The notes under the pieces were generated by a model. That model did not search any database. It was not told where the DNA came from and was given only the letters and a program-made list of their open reading frames with translations. Made by a program: the position numbers and the translations under genes. A stretch of DNA of 64,000 nucleotides. Origin: JANLSE01 sp038214135. Its GTDB lineage: Bacteria > Chloroflexota > Chloroflexia > Chloroflexales > Roseiflexaceae. Positions 50,366 to 58,750 of the stretch are shown here, in pieces; the stretch's first letter is position 1; each line of letters starts with the position of its first letter. The stretch covers positions 1-64,000 of the forward strand of contig JBBQSD010000006.1 of assembly GCA_038214135.1 (NCBI GenBank), read 5' to 3'.

Positions 50366-52363
50366 TTAACCGATCAACCCTTGCGCTGCCTCGACAATTT
50401 TGTCCACCGTTAACCCGTACTTTTCGTACAGGATTTTGGCCGGAGCCGAGGCACCAAAGGTATCGACGCCAATTGCTATGCCGCGCTCGCCAAGCCAACG
50501 CTGCCACCCGAGTGTCACGCCAGCCTCAACAGAAACCCGCGCTCCACCAGGCACCAGAACACGCTCACGGTATTCGGTTGGCTGGGCTGCGAACAACTCC
50601 CAGCATGGCATGCTCACAACTCGCGCTGCAATGCCCTTTTCTGCCAGAACTGCCTGCGCCGCAACCACAATCTCAAGTTCAGAACCAGTCGCCATCAATG
50701 TCACAGTCGGTGCCCCGCCAGCCGCCTCACTGAGTATATACGCCCCCTTTGCGGCACCCTCCGCTGAAGCCAGCTTGCTGCGATCTAATACTGCGAGCTT
50801 CTGACGGCTCAGGATGAGGGCTGTTGGGCCATCGCGGCGGGTGATTGCCGATTTCCAGGCTTCAACGGTTTCGGCAGCATCGCCTGGCCGAATAACATGC
50901 AGGTTTGGAATGAGGCGCAGCGACATCACCTGTTCAACAGGCTGATGGGTTGGCCCATCCTCGCCAAGCCCAATGCTATCGTGGGTAAACACATAGGTCA
51001 CAGGGTAGTGCGAGAGCGCCGCAAGCCGAATGGCACCGCGCATATAATCCGAGAAGGTCAGGAATGTGCCACCAAATGGTATCACGCCGCCATGGGCCGC
51101 CATGCCATTGACAGCCGCACCCATGGCGTGTTCACGAACCCCAAACCAGATCACCCGCTCCTGGTAGCTGCCATATTGAAACGTCTTTGTGAGCGAGGCT
51201 GGTGTTTTGGTACTCTCCGAAAGATCAGCAGAGCCACCGATCAGCCAGGGAATTCGCCGTGATAGCTCTTCCATGATCTTTCCAGATGCATCGCGGGTTG
51301 CGACTTCTCCGCTGAATGCTGGCAGATCTGTATCCCAACCACTCGGCAATTCGCCAGCAAGTGCCAACCGTATCGTTGCAGCATCAGTCGGAAATGCTGC
51401 TGCATATGCGGCAAACTGCTGCTCCCATGCCTTCTGCAGCTGTGCCCCGCTCTCACCAGGAGCGCGCATCAGCTCTAGTGCTACCCCAGGGACAACAAAC
51501 GATTGGTCGGGATCGAAGCCAAGTGCTTGCTTGGTTGCGCGCACGCCATCAGGGCCAAGTGGACTGCCATGCACCTTGCTCGAACCGGCCTTCGGGCTGC
51601 CAAAGCCAATAATGGTGCGCACGGCAATCAGCGATGGCTTATCGGTAACAGCCTGAGCAGCATGTACAGCCGCCTCGATTGCATCGAGATCATTGCCATC
51701 GCTCACGCGTTGGGTGTGCCAGCCATAGGCCTGGAAGCGTAGCAACACATCCTCGGTAAAGGCCAGGTTGGTTGGGCCATCGAGTGAGATCAGATTATCA
51801 TCATACAGATAGATTAGCTTGCCTAGTTGAAGATGACCGGCCAACGATGCAGCTTCAGCCGAGATGCCCTCCATCAAATCGCCATCGCTCACGATTCCAT
51901 AGGTATAGTGATCAAACAATGTGTGAGCGGGCCGATTGAATGTTGCAGCAAGGAACGCCTCGGCCATTGCCATGCCAACCCCATTGCCAAAACCCTGCCC
52001 GAGTGGGCCAGTACTCACCTCAACGCCAGCGGTCATGTGGCTTTCGGGGTGGCCAGGCGTTTTGGAACCCCACTGCCGAAAGTGTTTCAGCTCCTCAAGC
52101 GGCAGATCATAGCCAGCCAGATGCAACAGGCTATACAGCAACATTGAACCATGGCCAGCAGAAAGAATGAAACGGTCGCGATTTGGCCAGTGTGGATCAA
52201 GCGGGTTGAAGCGCAGAAAGCGTGTCCATAGGACATAGGCCATCGGGGCAGCGCCAAGTGGCAATCCGGGATGCCCTGAGTTAGCAGCCTGAACGCCATC
52301 GATCGAGAGTGTTCGGATTGTATTAACTGCCAGCAGATCGGCTTCGGTGTACGTTGCACTCAT
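50366..52363 (-). CDS. tkt: Transketolase
   Basis: 665-residue thiamine-diphosphate enzyme of the pentose phosphate/Calvin cycles. N-terminal NSGHPGLPLGAAPMAYVLW and KTPGHPESH contain the conserved His residues; SDGDLMEGISAEAASLAGHLQLGKLIYLYDDN carries the GDG...N ThDP/Mg motif (about 150-181). The pyrimidine domain has THDSIGLGEDGPTHQPVEQ (about 455-473). Length is standard. The start ATG 52363 has GGAG nine bases upstream; 45 in-frame codons before it lack similarity to the family. It is divergent from the sigma factor gene. Confidence 0.97.
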   Translation of the reverse strand: MSATYTEADLLAVNTIRTLSIDGVQAANSGHPGLPLGAAPMAYVLWTRFLRFNPLDPHWPNRDRFILSAGHGSMLLYSLLHLAGYDLPLEELKHFRQWGSKTPGHPESHMTAGVEVSTGPLGQGFGNGVGMAMAEAFLAATFNRPAHTLFDHYTYGIVSDGDLMEGISAEAASLAGHLQLGKLIYLYDDNLISLDGPTNLAFTEDVLLRFQAYGWHTQRVSDGNDLDAIEAAVHAAQAVTDKPSLIAVRTIIGFGSPKAGSSKVHGSPLGPDGVRATKQALGFDPDQSFVVPGVALELMRAPGESGAQLQKAWEQQFAAYAAAFPTDAATIRLALAGELPSGWDTDLPAFSGEVATRDASGKIMEELSRRIPWLIGGSADLSESTKTPASLTKTFQYGSYQERVIWFGVREHAMGAAVNGMAAHGGVIPFGGTFLTFSDYMRGAIRLAALSHYPVTYVFTHDSIGLGEDGPTHQPVEQVMSLRLIPNLHVIRPGDAAETVEAWKSAITRRDGPTALILSRQKLAVLDRSKLASAEGAAKGAYILSEAAGGAPTVTLMATGSELEIVVAAQAVLAEKGIAARVVSMPCWELFAAQPTEYRERVLVPGGARVSVEAGVTLGWQRWLGERGIAIGVDTFGASAPAKILYEKYGLTVDKIVEAAQGLIG

Positions 52364-52505
52364 TGGTTGGCTCTCCTCACCATGTGCTCGTTCTTCTCCA
52401 ATATGTCTATCGGAATATCCGATTATAGCACGCTGAATAGGCCAACCATGAGCGGTGATCGCTGGTATTTGCGCCAATTGGGCAGGTACTAGATCCAACT
52501 AGGCC

Positions 52506-52534
52506 TTGAACCAAACAGGTATTTGTGCTATGGT
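52506..52534 (+). promoter_or_regulatory. Promoter for the primary-type sigma factor gene
   Basis: TTGAAC (52506-52511), 17 bp spacer, TATGGT (52529-52534), 49 bp before the GTG start. Confidence 0.6.
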
Positions 52535-52583
52535 ATGAGGTACAAAAATCTTTACGCGACAATGATATAGAAAGCGGTGGGAA

Positions 52584-53696
52584 GTGACTATTTCTCGCGA
52601 GCTGCACACGTCCACAACCCGGGACCAGCGGACGCGTCTCCCCGCCACTGTTCGGACGCCCATCTCCCCTAGCGATACGCCCAACGATCCGTTCGAGATC
52701 GGTTCTGGTCCACAACTCGCCGCCCTTTTAGAAGATGAAGAACTCTTCGCAGAAGAGATCATCGATGAAGATCTTGATCGTGAAGGCCTCGCAACCGATG
52801 ACCCGGTTCGGATCTATTTGCGTGAGATTGGGCGCGTTCATCTGCTGACTGCCCAGGAAGAAACGCAGATTGCTCAGGCAATCGAGCGTGGTGAAGAATC
52901 AGCCGATCGATTGCGCCGCCTCGAATTTGCTGTCGATGAACAACCGCGCCTCCAACGCCACAAACGCGAGGGTGAGTCCGCTCGCGAACGGCTCATCCAA
53001 GCAAATCTGCGGCTCGTTGTCAGTATTGCCAAAAAATACCTCCGTCATGGCATGTCGATGCTCGATCTGATCCAGGAAGGCAATATTGGCCTGATGCGTG
53101 CAACCGAGAAATTCGATTACCGGCGTGGCTACAAGTTCTCAACCTATGCAACCTGGTGGATTCGCCAGGCCATTACCCGTGCAATTGCCGATCAAAGCCG
53201 AACCATTCGCCTGCCCGTTCACGTTGGCGAAACGATCAATCGCGTCATTCGAACAAGTAATCGCATCCAGCAGATGACTGGCCGCGAACCGACCTCAGAT
53301 GAAATTGCAACCGAGCTTGGCATTCCAGCCGAGAAGGTTCGCCGGGTGCTCGAAGCATCTCGTCAGACAATCTCGCTCGAAACTCCGGTTGGCGCAGAGG
53401 GCGATTCCGTTCTTGGCGATTTTATCGAGGATGGCAGTACGGCGGCTCCCCTCGAAAGTGCAGCCCAACGCATTCTTCGCGAACAGATCGAAATCGTGTT
53501 GGACAAATTGCCAGAGCGTGAGCGGAAGATCATTCAGCTTCGCTATGGCTTGCAGGATGGCCGCTACCGAACCCTGGAAGAGGTTGGCCGCGAATTTGGC
53601 ATCACTCGTGAACGCATCCGCCAGATCGAGGCCCGCGTGCTTCGTAAACTACGCCACCCACGCTATGGCTGTAGCCTCCGTTCCTACTTGGATTAA
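52584..53696 (+). CDS. sigA: RNA polymerase sigma factor, sigma-70 group 1/2 (SigA/RpoD-like)
   Basis: 370 residues. Region 1.2 DDPVRIYLREIGRVHLLTAQEE (about 72-93). Region 2 includes ANLRLVVSIAKKYLRHGMSMLDLIQEGNIGLMRATEKFDYRRGYKFSTYATWWIRQAITRAI with core-binding and -10 recognition residues. Regions 3 and 4 follow, ending in the HTH RTLEEVGREFGITRERIRQIEARVLRKLRHP. Region 1.1 is short and acidic rather than the long form of E. coli RpoD. Whether it is the essential primary factor or a group 2 paralogue cannot be decided from this window. The start is GTG 52584. A perfect terminator closes the gene. Confidence 0.94.
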   Translation: MTISRELHTSTTRDQRTRLPATVRTPISPSDTPNDPFEIGSGPQLAALLEDEELFAEEIIDEDLDREGLATDDPVRIYLREIGRVHLLTAQEETQIAQAIERGEESADRLRRLEFAVDEQPRLQRHKREGESARERLIQANLRLVVSIAKKYLRHGMSMLDLIQEGNIGLMRATEKFDYRRGYKFSTYATWWIRQAITRAIADQSRTIRLPVHVGETINRVIRTSNRIQQMTGREPTSDEIATELGIPAEKVRRVLEASRQTISLETPVGAEGDSVLGDFIEDGSTAAPLESAAQRILREQIEIVLDKLPERERKIIQLRYGLQDGRYRTLEEVGREFGITRERIRQIEARVLRKLRHPRYGCSLRSYLD

Positions 53697-53713
53697 CCTC
53701 TCCTGCTGTTCTC

Positions 53714-53744
53714 GCCCTCTCCCTATGCGGGAGAGGGCTTTTTT
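53714..53744 (+). terminator. Rho-independent terminator of the sigma gene
   Basis: GCCCTCTCCC, loop TATGC, GGGAGAGGGC, then TTTTTT: a ten-pair perfect stem starting 17 bp after the sigma gene stop. Confidence 0.95.
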
Positions 53745-53773
53745 GTGCCACAAACGATACTCCCCTATTAATT

Positions 53774-53793
53774 CAATCTGCGAAATCTGCGGA
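53774..53793. repeat. CGCAGATT-family repeat
   Basis: CAATCTGCGAAATCTGCGG: two tandem units between the terminator and the next promoter. Confidence 0.6.
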
Positions 53794-53819
53794 TGAATAT
53801 TGGATATAACTCAACCCTC

Positions 53820-53848
53820 TTTACAAAAAAGAACTGATGTGCTACAAT
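53820..53848 (+). promoter_or_regulatory. Promoter for the RecA-like ATPase gene
   Basis: TTTACA (53820-53825), 17 bp spacer, TACAAT (53843-53848). The leader to ATG 53942 is about 85 nt and includes AAAGGAGTGGAGCC just before the start. Confidence 0.7.
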
Positions 53849-53941
53849 CGCGGTAACACGATGGCGCGTTGATAGGGGAAGAGCCGCTATATTGGAAAAC
53901 GAGCAACGGCCGGCGCGTCGTCCCACAAAAGGAGTGGAGCC

Positions 53942-55051
53942 ATGTTCCAGCGATTGGATGAGTTACAGACTGGCAGCATGTATATCTTGACTGGCCAGGC
54001 TGGTGCAGGGAAATCGCACTTAGCAGCGAGTGCGCGGCGTACAGGCACACTATGGGTGCTGGACACAGAGGGTGCTGCTCAGAATCTGGCTGGTAAACCA
54101 GGTATCCACCGCCGTATTCAAGTCATGCAATCGCTGTCGTTGCGAACGCTGATTGGCGGTATGGAAGAAATTAAATCGGCTGGCAAAGCAGGCGATACCA
54201 TTCTGCTCGACTCGATCTCGAAAGTCTTTCAAGCCATGCGCGCCCATGCTCAGCGGCGAGCTGGTGGAGAAACAGATCGTAAGACTGGGATTGGCTTCGA
54301 TGAGCATGCCTCGGTCAACCGCAACATGCAGGCTGTCTATACCGCACTAACCGAACTCAAGCAAGCTGGGTTCCATGTAATCATCATTGGGCATCTTGGG
54401 CGCAAATATCGCGTCGATGATACCGGCATGCAGGATGAAGGCTTGCGGGTGCTCGCCGATGATCAGATCGCCTACGAAGCCGACGCAATCCTTCTGGTCG
54501 AGCGCGAGGGCGATGAGCGCAGCATTACGCCAATTATCAAGCCACCACGCCCAGTACATCTGAAGCTCCATCGGCGCTACCCAGCAACGCTGGCGACGAT
54601 CTATCCCGATCAAGTACCAGATGGCGAGAAGGCCGTGAAAGGGCGCAAGGGCGATGGCGCAAAAGGGCGTGTCAGCGATTCTGCGGCTGCTCATCCGGAT
54701 GGCGAGGAATCAGAAAGTGATGCCGAACCAACTGCTCAGATGCTGCCTGAGCAAGTAGCTTCGGTTGCACCAGCGATAGAGGAACCACGCGCGGTTCGAT
54801 CTGAGGCCGCCGCCTCGCCCAATCGCCAAGCCACCCAGGCAGCCGGCCAGCCACCCCGCGATCCCGTCGAGGCCGAGCAGCGTTTCTTTGCTCGCTATGC
54901 TGAGGCCATTGGTGGCACAACCTGGGGTGCCGTGCAGCGCTTCCTCGAAAGCCGCGCCCCACGGCCAACAACCGTTGAGGGCTGGATTTCGGTGGCCGAA
55001 CAGGTGCGTGAGCGTTCCCGCCGCGATGGTCACGCTGCCCGAGCCGCGTAA
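53942..55051 (+). CDS. RecA-like P-loop ATPase (AAA_24, possibly Sak4-type)
   Basis: 369 residues. The first ~220 form a single-domain RecA-like ATPase: Walker A LTGQAGAGKSHLAASA (about 16-31), Walker B DTILLDSISKVFQAM (about 80-94), and QAGFHVIIIGHLGRKY in place of the usual sensor strand. The C-terminal ~150 residues are low-complexity and charged (KGRKGDGAKGRVSD, EESESDAEPTAQ), ending in a small helical domain. Such ATPases occur in phages as Sak4-type recombination proteins and in bacterial genomes as AAA_24 proteins. No phage genes adjoin, so a cellular role is likely. It has its own promoter and GGAG ribosome binding site. Confidence 0.75.
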   Translation: MFQRLDELQTGSMYILTGQAGAGKSHLAASARRTGTLWVLDTEGAAQNLAGKPGIHRRIQVMQSLSLRTLIGGMEEIKSAGKAGDTILLDSISKVFQAMRAHAQRRAGGETDRKTGIGFDEHASVNRNMQAVYTALTELKQAGFHVIIIGHLGRKYRVDDTGMQDEGLRVLADDQIAYEADAILLVEREGDERSITPIIKPPRPVHLKLHRRYPATLATIYPDQVPDGEKAVKGRKGDGAKGRVSDSAAAHPDGEESESDAEPTAQMLPEQVASVAPAIEEPRAVRSEAAASPNRQATQAAGQPPRDPVEAEQRFFARYAEAIGGTTWGAVQRFLESRAPRPTTVEGWISVAEQVRERSRRDGHAARAA

Positions 55052-55086
55052 TTGCCCTATGTCGTAGTGTGGAGTCGTTGTCCGTA

Positions 55087-55112
55087 TGGAATGTGGCAGC
55101 CATGCTGCCGCA
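55087..55112. repeat. Half copy of the GCGGCAGC palindromic repeat
   Basis: TGGAAT followed by GTGGCAGCCATGCTGCCGC (55093-55111): one hairpin of the two-hairpin repeat seen at 41178 and 47295. Confidence 0.7.
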
Positions 55113-55185
55113 AAGCCGCTACATACCAAAGATGTACACAACCATGCTATCATGTGCCCCGATTTCAGGAAAAAATGGAGGGGCC

Positions 55186-56091
55186 ATGGTCAAGCTGGAT
55201 AGGCAGAAGATCCGGGGGCGGCGAGCGGTGCTGGCCAGCATGCTGGCCGCACCGCTGCTGCTCGCCAGCTGTGGCCGCGAGCAGCGCGCATCCGCGCCCG
55301 CCGCCCCACGCTTGCTTGCAACCCTGATCCCCACCCAGGAACTTTCGGCCACAGTACCACCAATCCCATCTGCCAATCCCATCTCCCTTCCCTCAGAAGA
55401 TACTGGCTGGCAGTCCGGGGGAACTGGTATCGCAGTACGCCATATGCGTGTTCCCGTAGCGGCCACATCGGCGCACGTTCCATTCGTCATCGTGCAGCTC
55501 GATCCCGCCCAGGCACCATTGCGGGTTGGGTATGATCCAACCAAACCACGGGTGTTACGCACATGGTTTACCGCAGAACGGCCTATGGTAGCGATCAATG
55601 GTGGCTACTTCGCCGCCGATTATCAAAGCACTGCACTGGTGATCCAGGATGGCATCGCCAACGGCGAGAGCTACAACGGCTTTGGTGGGATGCTTGCGGT
55701 GCATAGCGATGGCACCGTGGAACTGCGCCCGCTGCGCGATCTGCCCTATGATGCCAATGAACCGCTGGCCCATGCAACCCAATCCTCGCCAATGTTGGTC
55801 TTCCCTGGCGGTGTAGCTGCCGAACTTCAGGAAGATGGCCAGCGTGCCCGCCGCAGCGTGGTCGCCATTGATCAGCGTGGCCGGCTCCTGTTCATCGTTG
55901 GGCCAACCAGTGGGCTCACCCTGAGCGAGTTGGCACACTGGCTGGCCGATAGCGATCTCGATATTGATCGCGCACTCAATCTGGATGGCGGCTCCTCAAC
56001 AGGCCTGTTTCTGGCCAGCGGGCCAATCAACGAAGCCATCGACTCATTCAGCCCTCTTCCAATCGTTATCCTCGCCGGTACGCAACCATAA
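55186..56091 (+). CDS. Phosphodiester glycosidase family lipoprotein (NAGPA domain)
   Basis: 301 residues. An N-terminal twin-arginine-like RGRRAVLASMLAAPLLLASC ends in a lipobox Cys (about residue 28), so it is exported and lipid-anchored. A Pro/Ala-rich linker precedes the NAGPA/DUF2233 domain (about 90-300): VAINGGYFAADY, SSPMLVFPGG, VAIDQRGRLLFIV and RALNLDGGSSTGLFL. The GGYF and NLDGGSS motifs are family hallmarks. Human NAGPA uncovers mannose-6-phosphate; bacterial members cleave phosphodiester-linked sugars, probably in envelope polymers. GGAGG just before ATG 55186 fixes the start. Confidence 0.88.
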   Translation: MVKLDRQKIRGRRAVLASMLAAPLLLASCGREQRASAPAAPRLLATLIPTQELSATVPPIPSANPISLPSEDTGWQSGGTGIAVRHMRVPVAATSAHVPFVIVQLDPAQAPLRVGYDPTKPRVLRTWFTAERPMVAINGGYFAADYQSTALVIQDGIANGESYNGFGGMLAVHSDGTVELRPLRDLPYDANEPLAHATQSSPMLVFPGGVAAELQEDGQRARRSVVAIDQRGRLLFIVGPTSGLTLSELAHWLADSDLDIDRALNLDGGSSTGLFLASGPINEAIDSFSPLPIVILAGTQP

Positions 56092-56161
56092 GCCATGCTT
56101 GCCTGAGTGCATAGCTCACCGTAGAGACGCAAGATGTGCTGCACTCTGATAAAATTCATAC

Positions 56162-56203
56162 TTGACAAACTAATACTATTAGTTTAATATCTAATTGTAT
56201 TAG
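56162..56203 (+). promoter_or_regulatory. TetR-type operators overlapping a consensus promoter
   Basis: TTGACA (56162-56167), 17 bp spacer, TAATAT (56185-56190). The spacer is itself a palindrome, AACTAATACTATTAGTT (56168-56184), with 8-bp arms. A second inverted repeat CTAATTGTATTAG follows at 56191-56203. A repressor bound here would block RNA polymerase. The TetR gene at the end of this operon is the obvious candidate. Confidence 0.88.
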
Positions 56204-56227
56204 TTATTAAGGATGAAGGAGTTTCCG

Positions 56228-56953
56228 ATGCGCATCACGACTCATGGATCGTATTTGGTGCAACTGACGCGCTACCCGCGTTTGTTCCCGGTTAATTGCT
56301 ATCTGGTACGCGAAGAAACCAGCCTGACGCTGATTGATACGGGGATTCCTGGTAGTGCGCCAGCTATACTATCGGCGGCTCGCGATATTGGCCTGCCGAT
56401 CCAGCGCATTATGCTTACCCATGCTCATTTCGATCATCTTGGATCGCTTGACGCCCTCACACAATTACTTCCTACTGCGGAAGTATGCGCTTCTGCACGC
56501 GATGCACGCTTCATGAGCGGTGATATGAGCCTTGATGCGGATGAACCGCAACCATTACGCGGGAGTTATCTGAAAGTCGCAACCAAGCCAAGCCAATTCG
56601 TACAGGATGGGGATCAAATCGGTTCGCTTCAGGTTATTTGTACACCTGGCCACACGCCTGGCCATATTGCGTTCTTCGATACCCGCAATGGCACACTGAT
56701 TGCAGGCGATGCGTTCCAGACACGCGCTGGTTTGGCGGTATCTGGTACACTCAAGCTGATGTTCCCATTCCCGGCAATGGCGACATGGCAACGCCCATTG
56801 GCGCTTGAGAGCGCACGAAAGCTCGGATCTCTGCAACCAACACGATTAGCCGTTGGTCATGGTGAGGTGCTTGAAAGCCCACAGGCGGCGATGGATCTGG
56901 CGATCAGCGTGGCTGCCCGGGAAGTCGAAGGAGTCCAAACCCATGGCGCGTAG
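56228..56953 (+). CDS. MBL-fold metallohydrolase
   Basis: 241 residues. Metallo-beta-lactamase fold with the metal-binding motif THAHFDHLG (about 76-84), VICTPGHTPGHIAFF (third His), LIAGDAFQTR (bridging Asp) and AVGHGE (last His). It is most like the glyoxalase II/quorum-quenching type hydrolases; the substrate is not clear. GAAGGAG six bases before ATG 56228 fixes the start, and an ATG 15 bp earlier overlaps the ribosome binding site. It overlaps the TetR gene by 11 bp, and both are under the operator-promoter just upstream. The substrate may therefore be the inducer or related to it. Confidence 0.92.
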   Translation: MRITTHGSYLVQLTRYPRLFPVNCYLVREETSLTLIDTGIPGSAPAILSAARDIGLPIQRIMLTHAHFDHLGSLDALTQLLPTAEVCASARDARFMSGDMSLDADEPQPLRGSYLKVATKPSQFVQDGDQIGSLQVICTPGHTPGHIAFFDTRNGTLIAGDAFQTRAGLAVSGTLKLMFPFPAMATWQRPLALESARKLGSLQPTRLAVGHGEVLESPQAAMDLAISVAAREVEGVQTHGA

Positions 56954-57515
56954 TGTTGGCATTGATCGAACGCGTATCGTTGAGGTTGCCGCTGCTCTGG
57001 CCGATGCCAATGGATATGAGCAACTGACAATGGCACCGATCGCGGCACAGCTTGGGGTACGCCTGCCATCGCTCTACAATCACATCGATGGTCTGCCAGG
57101 GTTGCGGCGTGAGCTAGCATTATTTGGCACACGCCAACTCTACGAACGCCTCAGCCGCGCAACAATAGGAAAATCATCTGATGACGCAATTCTTGCCTTT
57201 GCCCGGGCCTTCCGCAGCTATATCATTGAGCATCCGGGTTGCTATGCCGCCACGGTGCATGCGCCAGCACCAAATGATCTTGAACAACAGCAGACGAGCC
57301 AGGCAATTATTGATGTAGTTCTGGCAGTCCTGGAACCATACGGACTCGATCCACAAGCGGCAATTCATGCCGTCCGTGGGCTACGCAGCATCGTTCATGG
57401 CTTTGCAACACTGGAAATGCTTGGTGGCTTCGGGATGCCGCTTGATCGTGAGGAGAGCTTTCAGCGCCTGCTGCATGCCTATCTTGTTGGCCTCCATCAG
57501 GCTGTTACGCCATAG
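56943..57515 (+). CDS. TetR/AcrR family transcriptional regulator (WHG-type C-terminal domain)
   Basis: 190 residues. The N-terminal HTH is IVEVAAALADANGYEQLTMAPIAAQLGVRLPSLYNHIDG (about 11-49). The C-terminal ligand-binding domain has AVRGLRSIVHGFATLEMLGGFGMPLDREESFQRLL, the TetR_C_33/WHG pattern. AAGGAG precedes ATG 56943, inside the 3' end of the MBL gene. It probably represses its own operon by binding the palindromes at 56168-56203. Confidence 0.93.
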   Translation: MARSVGIDRTRIVEVAAALADANGYEQLTMAPIAAQLGVRLPSLYNHIDGLPGLRRELALFGTRQLYERLSRATIGKSSDDAILAFARAFRSYIIEHPGCYAATVHAPAPNDLEQQQTSQAIIDVVLAVLEPYGLDPQAAIHAVRGLRSIVHGFATLEMLGGFGMPLDREESFQRLLHAYLVGLHQAVTP

Positions 57516-57533
57516 TGGCAAATAATAGCAAAG

Positions 57534-57576
57534 AACAAGTGAACAAGCAGCAGATCGCCCCATGTTCACTTGTTCC
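57534..57576. terminator. Convergent-gene hairpin with 13-bp arms
   Basis: GAACAAGTGAACA (57534-57546) and TGTTCACTTGTTC (57564-57576) are exact complements between the convergent TetR and M42 genes. No T-run is present on either side. AGAACAAGT-like sequence also occurs near 31748. Confidence 0.6.
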
Positions 57577-57594
57577 TGTTATTGGACAAGCAGG

Positions 57595-58653
57595 TTATTC
57601 GGGGATGAAGCTGGTCTGCTCGCTCAGTGATCGAACAAAAGCGGCAATCAGGCGTGCAGTCTGCTCAACATCCACAAGTTCGATCATCTCGTTTGGCGAA
57701 TGCATATAGCGATTTGGAATCGAAACAACTGCACTGGCGATTCCGCCGCGCACGGTATGGATCGAATCGGCATCGGTTCCTGTATAGCGTGGGTTAATCT
57801 GGATGCTATATGGGATGCCCTCACGCTCCGCGATGGCAATCAGCATGTCATACACAACCGGGCTGCCTGCTGAACCCCGCGAAATAACCGGGCCACCACC
57901 AAGCTTGACCTCGCCCTGCTGCTGCTTATTTGCACCAGGATAATCTGTCGCAAAAGTGACATCGACGGCAATCGCAACCTGTGGATCATAACTGAATGCC
58001 GCTACTTGTGCGCCACCAAGGGTGATCTCCTCCTGGGCACTGGCAACCGCCGCAACCGATACATATGGGCGATCCTGGGCCAGCAGGCGCAATGCTTCAA
58101 GTACGGTAAACGCGCCAACACGATTATCCACACTGCGCGAGACAATTCGGCCATTGGGGAACTCATACACAGGCGCATCGATCACACCAGTTGTGCCAAC
58201 TCGAATGCGTTCCTGAGCCTCAGCCTTGTTGCGTGCGCCAATATCGATCCATAGATCATCAATCGTGCTGACCTTCTCGCGGTCGGCTGTCTTCATCAGA
58301 TGGATGGGTTTTTTGCCAATCACCCCAATAACATCGCTCTGGCGACCCTTCAGCAGAATTCGTTGACCAACCAGCACCTGCGAATCCCACCCGCCGACAC
58401 CCGCAAAAAACAGGTAGCCGTCATCATCGATATGGCTGATCATGACGCCAATCTCATCGATATGGCCTGCAAGGAGCACGCGAGGTGTGCCAGCATCAAG
58501 GGCAGCAAACGCATTCCCCCGCACATCGCCCCATGTGCGATCCGCAAAAGCTCCCGCCTCCTCACGCCAAACCCGCGCAGCCGCAGCTTCATCGGGGGCT
58601 GGGCCGGGTGTGGAGAGCAAACGCTTAAAAAAGGCCAGCGAAGACTCGTTCAT
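57595..58653 (-). CDS. M42 family metallopeptidase (glutamyl aminopeptidase/PepA-like)
   Basis: 352 residues. Metal-site motifs of M42 peptidases: LLAGHIDEIGVMI (His and Asp, about 60-72), IVSRSVDNRVGAF (bridging Asp, about 170-182), ASAQEEITLGGA (catalytic and metal Glu), AIAVDVTFATD (Asp) and NRYMHSPNEMIEL (His, about 315-327). These form dodecameric tetrahedral aminopeptidases. The start ATG 58653 has AAGGA seven bases upstream; two upstream ATGs have poorer spacing. It is convergent with the TetR gene and stands alone. Confidence 0.93.
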   Translation of the reverse strand: MNESSLAFFKRLLSTPGPAPDEAAAARVWREEAGAFADRTWGDVRGNAFAALDAGTPRVLLAGHIDEIGVMISHIDDDGYLFFAGVGGWDSQVLVGQRILLKGRQSDVIGVIGKKPIHLMKTADREKVSTIDDLWIDIGARNKAEAQERIRVGTTGVIDAPVYEFPNGRIVSRSVDNRVGAFTVLEALRLLAQDRPYVSVAAVASAQEEITLGGAQVAAFSYDPQVAIAVDVTFATDYPGANKQQQGEVKLGGGPVISRGSAGSPVVYDMLIAIAEREGIPYSIQINPRYTGTDADSIHTVRGGIASAVVSIPNRYMHSPNEMIELVDVEQTARLIAAFVRSLSEQTSFIPE

Positions 58654-58750
58654 CCTCATATCCTTCATATATAGGGCACAGCTGGTATACCCATACAAAC
58701 ACACAGAACACAGCGATATCGATCGCTGCTACCCCTAAAGATACCCTATT

